DNA from: Bacteroidia bacterium
Lineage (GTDB): Bacteria > Bacteroidota > Bacteroidia > UKL13-3
NCBI GenBank assembly: GCA_025454975.1
Contig: JALONK010000002.1
Span: forward strand, 62,001-126,000
DNA length: 64,000 nucleotides
Direction: 5' to 3'
In this document: positions 53,590-62,549 of the stretch, in pieces
Layout of the letters: the number at the start of each line of letters is the position of its first letter
How positions within the stretch are numbered: position 1 is the stretch's first letter
Position numbers and translations under genes: made by a program
Notes under the pieces: model-generated
The model's input: the letters and a program-made list of their open reading frames with translations, nothing else
Databases searched by the model: none
Told to the model about the DNA's origin: nothing

Positions 53590-56500
53590 ATGAAATATCT
53601 TTTACCGGTTTTTATATTGTTAACCTATTCATTATGCCTGAATGCCCAAAATATTACTAACTATACCCTGACTTCAACAAGCGGGCAGTATATTCCTATC
53701 ACAGGTGGGGTTCAACTTACACCTACCCATGGTGACTTTGATGAAGGATTTTATGCTAATATTCCTATTGGATTTGAATTTGTATATATGGGACAAGTGT
53801 ACTCCACTACATTTGCATCCACCAATGGTTTTATTGGCTTTGGTTTTTTTAACACATCAACTGTTTATAATTCAGCAAATAATAACCTTGGAATAAGTTC
53901 TTTTTTACCGGTGGGTCGACCATTTATAGCTCCATTATGGGATAACCTAGACATGGATAGTTCAACCGGAGCAGCGTTTATTTATCAAACATCAGGTAAT
54001 GCACCTAATAGAGTATTCACGGCTGAATGGCGAAATGCCGAATGGAATTGGTTTGCGAATGCATCAGTAATTTCTATTCAATTGAAACTTTACGAACGAA
54101 CAGGGGCCGTTGAATTTATATATAGAGATGAGCCAAATGCTGCATTATCGCCATCAGCAACTATTGGTATTGGCGGATTCAACAATACGGAGTTCTTATC
54201 GTTAAATAACACCTCATCTAACCCTTCTGTTAGCAGTACAACTTCCTTTAACGGATTAAATAACAAACCGGCCAACGGACAAACGTATACATTTACGCCG
54301 CCAGTACCTCCGAACCCTACCACTTTCAGTACCTCATTGGTTCAAGCTACCAGACTTACGGCAAATTGGGCCTCAGTATTCGGTGCAACAAGGTATGCTG
54401 TGTATTATTCTACTGATAATGTAAATTTTCAATTTGGAGGCATAACAAGTTCAACTCAACTTCCTATTTCCGGTTTAACACCAAACACTTTGTATTATCT
54501 GCAGTTATACGCAATATCTGAAGGTGGGTTTTCTACTATTCCTGCTACAACACAAGTTACCACCTTATCAGGTGCATTAAGTGGCACCTATAATATTCCG
54601 GGCACATGGAATAACATAACTGCCGCATTAGACTCCATTAAATTAGTAGGGATTGGAGGACCCATCATTTTAGAATTACAACCAAATTATTCCTCAACAA
54701 ACGAAAGATATCCTATTACATTTTCCGACAGTTTAGGCACAAGTAGTACAAACCCACTAACAATAAGACCGGCTGCGAATGTAACATCACCTTTGAATAT
54801 AGAACCAACATCAATTGTAAATTCAACAATTAACTTTTTTGGTGCACGATCAATAATTTTAGATGGAAGAGCAGGAGGAACAGGTACATCAGGAATGTTA
54901 ATGGTTAGAACAAACTCGTTTAATGAGGCTATTGCTTTTAACGGATTTAACAGACAGACGATCGTTCAACATTTACGAATCTTACCAACTAGCACCTCAT
55001 TAAGCAATAATGTTGGAGTATATATTGAACTTAACTTTTCTAATTCCCAAAACCAACAGCAATCGAATGGAGAAATTACCATTCAAAATTGTGTTATCGG
55101 TGATAGTAATATGTTTTCAACCTATGGGATTTATTCAATAGGTTGGAATCTGAACGCCCTAGTCAGTTCTATAAATATTGAAAACAACTTTATTTTTAAT
55201 TGTGGTTTCTCAAATTCATCCAGTGTAGGCGCCGCCATATATCTTAGTATGTCTAATAATATACATAATAGCGTGTGGAATATAACAGGTAATCATATTT
55301 ATAATTTACTTCCTTTGGGTGGCTCATTTAATGTTCAAACGTATTATGGTATTTACTCAAATGCCAGGTTCAATCGAATCAACAATAATTACATTGGTGG
55401 GTCAGCTCCATTTTGCGGTGGATCACCACTTGAGATTGGACCTGTATCTGCAAACAATTCAATTGCGGCGATTTTCTGCCAAAACAACAACAATAATGCG
55501 TGGTCATCCATACAAGGTAATACCATTAACAATATCTTTTGGCCAACCTCAGGTACAACTCCATTTACAGGTATTTTTGTGCAAACACAAACAGCATTTG
55601 TAGGTGATACAATTGGCAATATAATAGGAGATACAACAGGAGTTTATGGTATTTTTGCATTAAGCCAAAACCAAAGTATAACTACCCCTAACAATTATGG
55701 GATTAGAGTTAATGCAACAAATTCGTTAATTATTAAATCTAATATCATTTCCGGAATTAATTCAAGTGGTACAACCAATAACTTTGCCGCTAGTTTTACC
55801 GGTATTTTAGGTCAAAATGCCATTAACGCATCCATTCTTGATAATACCATTGGAAGTGTAACCCATGCCAACAATATCAGATGTGGATCTACTGCTCCAA
55901 CAGGATCACAACAACTGATAGGCATTCAATTTGGTTCAACCGGCGCCGGTGTACATCAAATCAATAACAATACCATATCCAACCTAACTAACCTTAATAT
56001 TTCATCTAATACACAAAACTATGTTTGTGGTATTTCGGTTACCTCCAATACCAATTCATTCATTGAATCGAACAATATTTTTAATTTAAGTTCTGCAAGC
56101 ACCAACCCTTCTGTAAATAATTTTAGTGCCGTTACCGGTATTTTGTTAAATTCTATTTCAGGAAGCTCTTCTATCACCGCAAACAAAGTGTACGCTTTAA
56201 GAAATACAGGAAACAATTCTTCCGGCCGAATTAGTGGTATAACTTCAGCTTCAACAAGCGGAAATCCAACACAGGTTGAGGCTAATTTAATTCATAGCTT
56301 TACACATTCATCACCTTCAATTCAAGCTTCACAGGTTGCCATTCATATGCAAGACGGAAACTTAAATGTGGCAAATAATATGATTAGGTTAGGTATTGAC
56401 GGGAGTGGAAACTCAATTGCCCAAGCCATTAATTTAATAGGCATTTTAAAGGCTACACCATTAATTGGAAGGGTACATCACAACACAATATTTATTGGTG

Positions 56501-57522
56501 GAACAGTAACTTCAACTGCTAACATCAACACCTATTGTATCAGAAAATTAAATGATGGTAATGATGAATTTGTCAATAATATTTTTGTTAATCAACGAAG
56601 TAATGCAACTACCGGTGGTAAACATTATGCGATAGGATTAAATACGCCTAACAATTTATTATGCGATAGAAACCTGAACTTTGCTCCTTTAAATGGAGGA
56701 AGATTATTTCAACTAGGGACAAGTGATTTTAACACCAAATTTAGTTGGTTTTTACAAACCGGATTTGACGAAAACAGCGATAGTACTTCTATTGCCTTTA
56801 TTAATGCTACCGGAAGCACTTCTCAACTTGATTTACATTTAAATGCAACCATTCCTACCAAAGCAGAAGGCAATGGTGGTCCAACCTTTGTAACCTTAGA
56901 CTTTGACAGAAGTGACAGGAGTAGCTTAACTCCGGTAGATATTGGAGCTGATGCCGGCAATTTCATCAGTGTAAATATTACACCTGTTCCTGTAAAATGG
57001 TTATCGGTTGCTGCTGTAAAAAATGGTGATAATATCTTAGTTCAATTTTCTGTTACTAATGAAATTAACACTTCTTATTACCAAATTGAACGAAGCAAAG
57101 ATGGAAAACAATTTGAAATCGTTGGAACCCTTAAAGCATCCGGTAGAAAAAGCATTAAAAGCAATTACGTATTTACGGATGTAAATTTAATATGTGAAAC
57201 TTATTTCTACAGGGTTGTACAAGTTGATTATAATGGTGATTTTAGTGTATCACCAACAACTAAGGTTGATTGTTTAAATGGCTATAACATACAGTTAATT
57301 CCTAATCCGGCAAATGATGAGTTAACAATTTTTATTGGGAGCGAAATTGATGCTGCTGTTTTAATTACAGATGTTGCAGGCAATCCAATTTATTCAAATC
57401 AATTATTAAATCTACAAAAAATACAAATAGACACCCGCAACTGGGCAACAGGAATGTATTTTGTTAATGTTAGCTCTTCATCCGGAACAGTTAGCAACAG
57501 TAAGCTTATGATTAAACATTAG
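53590..57522 (+). CDS. Fibronectin type III/beta-helix surface protein, T9SS type A cargo
   Basis: The protein has 1310 residues with a signal peptide (1-20, ending LCLNAQ). Residues about 20-235 are a beta-sandwich of the kind seen in Bacteroidota surface proteins (GFEFVYMGQVYSTTFASTNGF). Residues about 240-325 are a fibronectin type III domain (SLVQATRLTANWASVFGATRY ... GLTPNTLYYLQL). From about 330 a beta-helix region begins with SGTYNIPGTW, TIRPAANV and ILDGRAGG, a module shared with the giant gene at 6161. Residues about 1130-1225 are an FN3-like pre-CTD domain (FSVTNEINTSYYQIERSKDG). The last about 75 residues (IQLIPNPANDELTIF ... WATGMYFVNVSSSSG) are a type A sorting domain. It probably acts as an adhesin or polymer binder; no enzyme motif is seen. 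Confidence 0.92.
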   Translation: MKYLLPVFILLTYSLCLNAQNITNYTLTSTSGQYIPITGGVQLTPTHGDFDEGFYANIPIGFEFVYMGQVYSTTFASTNGFIGFGFFNTSTVYNSANNNLGISSFLPVGRPFIAPLWDNLDMDSSTGAAFIYQTSGNAPNRVFTAEWRNAEWNWFANASVISIQLKLYERTGAVEFIYRDEPNAALSPSATIGIGGFNNTEFLSLNNTSSNPSVSSTTSFNGLNNKPANGQTYTFTPPVPPNPTTFSTSLVQATRLTANWASVFGATRYAVYYSTDNVNFQFGGITSSTQLPISGLTPNTLYYLQLYAISEGGFSTIPATTQVTTLSGALSGTYNIPGTWNNITAALDSIKLVGIGGPIILELQPNYSSTNERYPITFSDSLGTSSTNPLTIRPAANVTSPLNIEPTSIVNSTINFFGARSIILDGRAGGTGTSGMLMVRTNSFNEAIAFNGFNRQTIVQHLRILPTSTSLSNNVGVYIELNFSNSQNQQQSNGEITIQNCVIGDSNMFSTYGIYSIGWNLNALVSSINIENNFIFNCGFSNSSSVGAAIYLSMSNNIHNSVWNITGNHIYNLLPLGGSFNVQTYYGIYSNARFNRINNNYIGGSAPFCGGSPLEIGPVSANNSIAAIFCQNNNNNAWSSIQGNTINNIFWPTSGTTPFTGIFVQTQTAFVGDTIGNIIGDTTGVYGIFALSQNQSITTPNNYGIRVNATNSLIIKSNIISGINSSGTTNNFAASFTGILGQNAINASILDNTIGSVTHANNIRCGSTAPTGSQQLIGIQFGSTGAGVHQINNNTISNLTNLNISSNTQNYVCGISVTSNTNSFIESNNIFNLSSASTNPSVNNFSAVTGILLNSISGSSSITANKVYALRNTGNNSSGRISGITSASTSGNPTQVEANLIHSFTHSSPSIQASQVAIHMQDGNLNVANNMIRLGIDGSGNSIAQAINLIGILKATPLIGRVHHNTIFIGGTVTSTANINTYCIRKLNDGNDEFVNNIFVNQRSNATTGGKHYAIGLNTPNNLLCDRNLNFAPLNGGRLFQLGTSDFNTKFSWFLQTGFDENSDSTSIAFINATGSTSQLDLHLNATIPTKAEGNGGPTFVTLDFDRSDRSSLTPVDIGADAGNFISVNITPVPVKWLSVAAVKNGDNILVQFSVTNEINTSYYQIERSKDGKQFEIVGTLKASGRKSIKSNYVFTDVNLICETYFYRVVQVDYNGDFSVSPTTKVDCLNGYNIQLIPNPANDELTIFIGSEIDAAVLITDVAGNPIYSNQLLNLQKIQIDTRNWATGMYFVNVSSSSGTVSNSKLMIKH

Positions 57523-57653
57523 TTTAAACTATAACATTATTTGTTGATGGTAACTGTATAATGTGTTTTGATTTGATTGGCTTCAATAACTTAAAATTGT
57601 ACATCTGTTTTTTGATTGCTATAAATGAAAGCAAAATTATAAAACGAGAAAAT

Positions 57654-59702
57654 CTAGTTGGTGGTGTGCGATAATAATGGTAAATGTATGGTAAACGTAG
57701 TACCTTGTCCTACCTTACTTTGAACATGAATTACTCCGTTATTTTTCTCTACAAATTCTTTGCATAATAATAATCCAAGTCCTGTCCCTTTTTCATTACC
57801 GGTGCCTAAAGTAGAAGGGTTAACACTTTTACTAAACAACTTCTGCATGTTTTCTTCGCTAATCCCAACCCCTGAATCAGTAATGGAAATAATTACAGTA
57901 CGATCTTCATCAACTCTTCCATGAATATGAATACTTCCATCAAATTCAGTAAATTTTATAGCATTAGAAATTAGGTTACGAAGTACCAAATTCATCATAT
58001 CAATGTCCGCATAAGCTTCTATATTGTTGTTGCATGAAACAGTGGTTTGAATGTTTTTATAACTTGCATTTGCAGCCAGCAAGTTTACATTATCCTCAAT
58101 TAAGTTTTTAACTGAAAACAACTGCGGATTATAATCAACGCCTTTAATTTGCATTTGTGCCCACACCAACAAATTTTCTAATAAGTCAATTGTATTATCA
58201 ACTGATGAGGCAATTTGTGTGCTTAATTCCTTATAGCTTTCATCAGGTATGTAATCAGGATTGGAGGTTAGGTTAAAATAAAGTTTCATCGTGGTTAGGT
58301 TATTCCTTAAATCATGTGAAATGATGGAAAAAAACCTGTCTTTAACTTGGTTTAATCTACCTAATTCATCTTTTTGTTTTTCAATAGCATTATTAATTTG
58401 TTCGAGTTCATTTTTTTGCGTACTCAACTTTCTGTTCAAACGGGTGATACGCTGAGCGGTAACAAACATTACTAAAGCTAATATGGCAACAACAATTGCA
58501 ACAAATATTAAAGAATTGGTTTTAAAACGTTCTTGTTGCAACTCGGCCATTAATAATGCTTGTTGCCTTTGTTGTTCAATAAATTGTTTTTCACTTTTTT
58601 CATTTTCATATCGCAGTTGATAATCCGCTAATTGTTTTAATATTCTATCATTATACAACGAATCTTTTATAAGTTCACTTAGGCTACTAAATGTTTTTGC
58701 TTTGTCCGGTTCTTTTGTAAGTTGATATAACCGTGCTAAGGTTTCATACGCTTGCTCTAACTCAATTTTTAAGGATGCACTTTTTGCGATTGATTCGGCA
58801 GCTTTCGCTGATTGAATAGCTTTATCATACAAATAAATTTTCTCATAACTAAGTGCTATACCGTTTAAGGCGCTTGCCTGCATTGGTAAAATTTTTAACT
58901 CCTTAGCCTTTCTAAAGCCCGATTCGAAATAGTTTACAGCTTGTTCATGTTTATTTGATTCGGCACTTAAAATACCTAGTTGAATTAATGTTGATGCTTG
59001 CCCGGCACTATTATTTAATTCATTATACAATTGGAGCGACTTAGAAAAATACTCTTTTGACTTACTATAATTCTTTTGCCTTAAATACAACTTTCCTGCA
59101 TGGTCATATGCCGTTACTGTGCTAAACTTATCACTGCTAGCCTCATGTATGGCAAGTGCTTTTAAGTTATACTCCAACGATTTACTGAAGTTGTTTTGCT
59201 TGTCGTAAATTTCAACTAAGCCCGAATAAACGCCAATAAGACTTTGTATGTCGTTTGATTTTTCGTAATACCTTAACGCTTGTAAATAATTAGATAATGC
59301 ATCACTTAAATTTCCGGAAATAAAATAGGTGCTGCCTAAAGCTGTTTCCGCTTGTGCCACTCTTTTTTCGTTTCCCGATTTTTCGGCAAGCATAAGCCAA
59401 CGCTTATATGAATCAATGGCTTTGGGCATATTACCCGATCTAAAATGTAAGTTCCCCAACAAAATTACGGCAGCCAATTGTTGTTCATCAGAAACACTTT
59501 TATCTAATGCTGATTGTGCAAATTCAATGGCACGTAAGGTATTTTGTCCGGCTACAATTTGAGCAATCGATAAATAAATCTCTGATTGTTTGTCGAGCGG
59601 AGTTCTGTTTGCTACCTGCAATAAACTATCAATACCTGATTGTTGTGCAAAACAACAAGTAGTAAGTATAACTAAAAGTAAACCTGTCAGGAGTCTAACC
59701 AC
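57654..59702 (-). CDS. TPR-containing sensor histidine kinase
   Basis: The protein has 682 residues and starts with GTG, 4 bases after the stop codon of the response regulator; an AGCAGG sequence just upstream may help start it. Residues 1-20 are a signal peptide, 25-345 tetratricopeptide repeats (periplasmic), and about 394-413 a membrane helix, followed by a coiled coil. HisKA has its phosphoacceptor in SIISHDLRNNLTTM (His463). The ATPase domain shows LRNLISNAIKFTE, ITDSGVGISEENM and GTGLGLLLCKEFVEKN. Like the kinase at 3461 it has periplasmic TPRs, but its catalytic core is of the classical HisKA type, not the LytS type. Its partner is the upstream OmpR-type regulator. Confidence 0.93.
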   Translation of the reverse strand: MVRLLTGLLLVILTTCCFAQQSGIDSLLQVANRTPLDKQSEIYLSIAQIVAGQNTLRAIEFAQSALDKSVSDEQQLAAVILLGNLHFRSGNMPKAIDSYKRWLMLAEKSGNEKRVAQAETALGSTYFISGNLSDALSNYLQALRYYEKSNDIQSLIGVYSGLVEIYDKQNNFSKSLEYNLKALAIHEASSDKFSTVTAYDHAGKLYLRQKNYSKSKEYFSKSLQLYNELNNSAGQASTLIQLGILSAESNKHEQAVNYFESGFRKAKELKILPMQASALNGIALSYEKIYLYDKAIQSAKAAESIAKSASLKIELEQAYETLARLYQLTKEPDKAKTFSSLSELIKDSLYNDRILKQLADYQLRYENEKSEKQFIEQQRQQALLMAELQQERFKTNSLIFVAIVVAILALVMFVTAQRITRLNRKLSTQKNELEQINNAIEKQKDELGRLNQVKDRFFSIISHDLRNNLTTMKLYFNLTSNPDYIPDESYKELSTQIASSVDNTIDLLENLLVWAQMQIKGVDYNPQLFSVKNLIEDNVNLLAANASYKNIQTTVSCNNNIEAYADIDMMNLVLRNLISNAIKFTEFDGSIHIHGRVDEDRTVIISITDSGVGISEENMQKLFSKSVNPSTLGTGNEKGTGLGLLLCKEFVEKNNGVIHVQSKVGQGTTFTIHLPLLSHTTN

Positions 59703-59706
59703 CCTG

Positions 59707-60417
59707 CTAAGCTACTGAACTTTCTATTAATTTAAAGCCCGAACCATGAATATTTGTAAGTTGAATGGATTCGTCTTCCTTAATCAGTTTTCTTATTTTA
59801 TTGATGTACACATCTAAATTACGTGCTGTGTAATAATCATCTCGGCCCCATACTGCCAACAGTATTGAATTACGTGTGATCAGGCTGTTTTTATTTTGAA
59901 TGAACAATTTAAGTAATTGCGCCTCTGTTCCACTTACGTGCTTTTCAACACCATTAACCTGAAGTAAGTGATTGGTAACTTGTAATAAAGTAGTTCCAAT
60001 TTTAAACTCTTCGTTTGGAGCAGCCACCGGCTGTTCAGCGTAACTTGTGCGCTTTAAAATTGCTTTCATTCTCGCCAGCAACTCGTCTAAATTAAAAGGC
60101 TTGGTTATGTATTCGTCGGCTCCAAACTCAAAACCCTTAATTTTATCCTCTTGAGATGAATTAGCCGTTAAAAACATAATAGGTACAATATTATTTCGCT
60201 CCCTGATTCGCTTTGCTAAATCAAATCCATTTAGCTTGGGCATATTCACATCCAAAATACATAAATCAAAGCGTTCTGTTTTAAATGTTTCCCAGCCCTC
60301 CTCACCGTGCTTACATAATTTAACCAAGTAACCTTTCGATTTTAAATTCTCTTTTAACAACAAACCCAAGGTTTGTTCGTCTTCTACGAGCAGTATGTGA
60401 TAAGGTTGTTCAGACAT
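59707..60417 (-). CDS. OmpR-family response regulator
   Basis: The protein has 236 residues from the ATG at 60417 (MSEQPYHILLVEDE). A frame to 60441 adds 8 residues but starts within the predicted -7 box. Residues 1-120 are a receiver with Asp56 (LCILDVNMPKLNG) and Lys in EYITKPFN. Residues about 140-233 are a winged-helix trans_reg_C domain (TEAQLLKLFIQNKNSLITR ... AVWGRDDYYTARNLDVYINKIRKLI). The sequence is close in style to the RprY regulators of Bacteroidota. It precedes and is co-transcribed with the TPR kinase. Confidence 0.94.
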   Translation of the reverse strand: MSEQPYHILLVEDEQTLGLLLKENLKSKGYLVKLCKHGEEGWETFKTERFDLCILDVNMPKLNGFDLAKRIRERNNIVPIMFLTANSSQEDKIKGFEFGADEYITKPFNLDELLARMKAILKRTSYAEQPVAAPNEEFKIGTTLLQVTNHLLQVNGVEKHVSGTEAQLLKLFIQNKNSLITRNSILLAVWGRDDYYTARNLDVYINKIRKLIKEDESIQLTNIHGSGFKLIESSVA

Positions 60418-60440
60418 GAGGTGTTGATTTAGATAGAACA

Positions 60441-60448
60441 CAAATTTA
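60441..60448 (-). promoter_or_regulatory. Candidate -7 element of the response regulator/kinase operon
   Basis: On the minus strand the bases read TAAATTTG, a full TAnnTTTG match, 23 bases before the ATG at 60417. No -33 TTTG was found at the usual spacing. Confidence 0.4.
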
Positions 60449-60598
60449 TCTAAAAAACATTTTTACGGTAATTTGTTATTCTTTTAACTTCACTGTTATT
60501 ATTAATTTTTTCTAAACATCACTCATTTACATCTTAGTTATTAAGGGTTTAAAAGAATGATAAAATTTTCTTAATAATGATTGTACATTCGTAACAAG

Positions 60599-61456
60599 AT
60601 GCAAAAATTAAAGCAAACCCTTATTTTATTCAGGTTTCACTTTTCAATATTGCTGATGCCGGTGTTTTTATTTGCCATCAGCCAAACCACAAAACCAATC
60701 TGGTGGCAAACGATACTAGGATTCTTCATTTTACATCTGTTGGTATATCCTTCAAGTAATGCATTCAACAGTTATTATGATCGAGATAAAGGAAGTATTG
60801 GCGGATTAAAGAACCCGCCGGCCATTACTTCATGGGTTTATCCCTTAACCATCATATTTGATAGTCTTGCAATAGTTCTGAGTGCACTTATTAGCATTCA
60901 ATTTGCCCTAATGGTTATTGGTTATATTATTGCCTCAAGAGCCTACAGTGCTAAAAATATCCGGCTGAAAAAAAATCCTTTGTTATCATATTTGGTCGTG
61001 TTTATTTTCCAAGGTGGATACACCTATATTATGTCGCAAATGGCCGCAGGTGATCTTCATTTGGTGAGTGGTTTTTACGGATTGCAAGCTGCTTCATTTT
61101 TAATTGGTGGTGTTTATCCCTTAACTCAAATCTATCAACACCGGGAAGATGCCGAGAGAGGTGATATAACCATTAGTATGAAACTTGGTTTAAAGGGAAC
61201 ATTTAGGTTAAGCACTGTTATGTTTATTCTGGCAGCCATATTTTTATATATGCATTTCGCTTCAAATTATAAACTCTTTCATTTTTACCTCTATTTATTG
61301 TTTTCAGCTCCTTCTGCTGCTTATTTACTTTGGTGGATGAAAAACACTAATCGTTCACCTCAATATGCCGACTTCACTTTTACCATGATTATGTCAACAT
61401 TATCTGCGGTAAGTATGAATATATATTTTACTATTCTTTTGTTTTTGAATCATTAA
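60599..61456 (+). CDS. UbiA-family prenyltransferase
   Basis: The protein has 285 residues from the ATG at 60599 (MQKLKQTLILFRFHFSILLM); a TTG at 60581 is possible but less likely. About eight membrane helices are present. The first prenyl-diphosphate-binding motif is NAFNSYYDRDKG (Asp61, Asp63), and the second acidic motif is YQHREDAERGD (about 179-190). UbiA enzymes transfer an isoprenoid chain to an aromatic acceptor in the membrane. It is followed after 2 bases by a type III polyketide synthase, which typically makes such aromatic rings, so the two probably work in one pathway. A TACATTCG sequence at 60584-60591 is a near match to the -7 box and would make a nearly leaderless mRNA. Confidence 0.88.
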   Translation: MQKLKQTLILFRFHFSILLMPVFLFAISQTTKPIWWQTILGFFILHLLVYPSSNAFNSYYDRDKGSIGGLKNPPAITSWVYPLTIIFDSLAIVLSALISIQFALMVIGYIIASRAYSAKNIRLKKNPLLSYLVVFIFQGGYTYIMSQMAAGDLHLVSGFYGLQAASFLIGGVYPLTQIYQHREDAERGDITISMKLGLKGTFRLSTVMFILAAIFLYMHFASNYKLFHFYLYLLFSAPSAAYLLWWMKNTNRSPQYADFTFTMIMSTLSAVSMNIYFTILLFLNH

Positions 61457-61458
61457 AC

Positions 61459-62547
61459 ATGCCTACAATTACAGGTATATCAACTTCAACTCCAATATTT
61501 GGATTAGAGCAAAAAAAAGTAGCTGCTTTTATGCAAGGCTTCTTTAAACACAACAGTGAGCTGCAAAGAAGAATTCCAATTTTATACGATCGTACAGGTA
61601 TTGATAAACGTTACTCTTGCATTCCGGATTTTTTAAAAGAACACGTGGGTGCCGAATTGTTTAGTGATGATATTGCCATGCATCCTAATGTTGATAAAAG
61701 GATGGAGCTTTACACAAAACATAGCTTACCCTTAGCCACTGAAAGCATAATTAAAGTATTAAACAAAACTAATACACACAAGCACGACCTTACCCATTTA
61801 ATTACTATTTCATGCACGGGAATGAGCGCTCCGGGCTTAGACTTACAAATAATTGAAGCGCTTCAGCTTCCTTTGCATATTCAGCGAACTTCTATAAATT
61901 TTATGGGATGTTATGCCGGAGTTCATGGGTTAAAACAAGCTTATCAAATTGCAAAAGCAGATCCTGACGCTAAAATTATGTTGGTGAGTGTGGAACTATG
62001 TTCTTTGCACTTCCAACCATTTGATGATTACGATACCATAACTGCAAATGCAATTTTTGCTGATGGTGCAGCCGCCACTATTATTGTAGGCGATAATATA
62101 AAACATTCATCAGGTAATGCTTTATCTATACATAATTTTTATAGCGAAGTTTATAATAAAGGCAAACAAGATATGGCATGGCATATCTCATCAAAAGGTT
62201 TTATTATGACTTTGTCGTCATACATTCCAATGCTTATAGGTGAATCTATTGCACCACTACTAAATCGGGCTTTTCAGCATGCCGGAATAACTCAAAAAGA
62301 CATTCAAACTTGGGCATTCCATCCGGGTGGTAAAAAAATTATCACCACCATTCAACAATCTTTAAACCTGGATGAAAATGACGTGCGATTTTCTAACGAG
62401 GTACTTAAAGATTACGGTAATATGTCGTCAGCTACCATTTTCTTTGTATTAGAAAAAATAATGCAACAATCTCAACCCGGTTACATATTTGGCGCTGCAT
62501 TTGGCCCGGGGCTAACCATGGAAACCTTCACATTTAGTCAACAATAA
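61459..62547 (+). CDS. Type III polyketide synthase
   Basis: The protein has 362 residues, a typical length for bacterial chalcone-synthase-like enzymes. The catalytic triad is intact: Cys151 (FMGCYAGVHGL), His288 (WAFHPGGKKI) and Asn321 (DYGNMSSATIFFVLE), with spacings 137 and 33 close to the 139 and 33 of plant chalcone synthase. Other family motifs are LITISCTGMSAPGLD and GAAFGPGLTMETF at the end. Such enzymes condense malonyl-CoA onto a starter acyl-CoA to give pyrones or resorcinols. The chain length and starter cannot be read from sequence. It begins 2 bases after the UbiA gene stop, so the product is likely prenylated. Confidence 0.94.
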   Translation: MPTITGISTSTPIFGLEQKKVAAFMQGFFKHNSELQRRIPILYDRTGIDKRYSCIPDFLKEHVGAELFSDDIAMHPNVDKRMELYTKHSLPLATESIIKVLNKTNTHKHDLTHLITISCTGMSAPGLDLQIIEALQLPLHIQRTSINFMGCYAGVHGLKQAYQIAKADPDAKIMLVSVELCSLHFQPFDDYDTITANAIFADGAAATIIVGDNIKHSSGNALSIHNFYSEVYNKGKQDMAWHISSKGFIMTLSSYIPMLIGESIAPLLNRAFQHAGITQKDIQTWAFHPGGKKIITTIQQSLNLDENDVRFSNEVLKDYGNMSSATIFFVLEKIMQQSQPGYIFGAAFGPGLTMETFTFSQQ

Positions 62548-62549
62548 AC

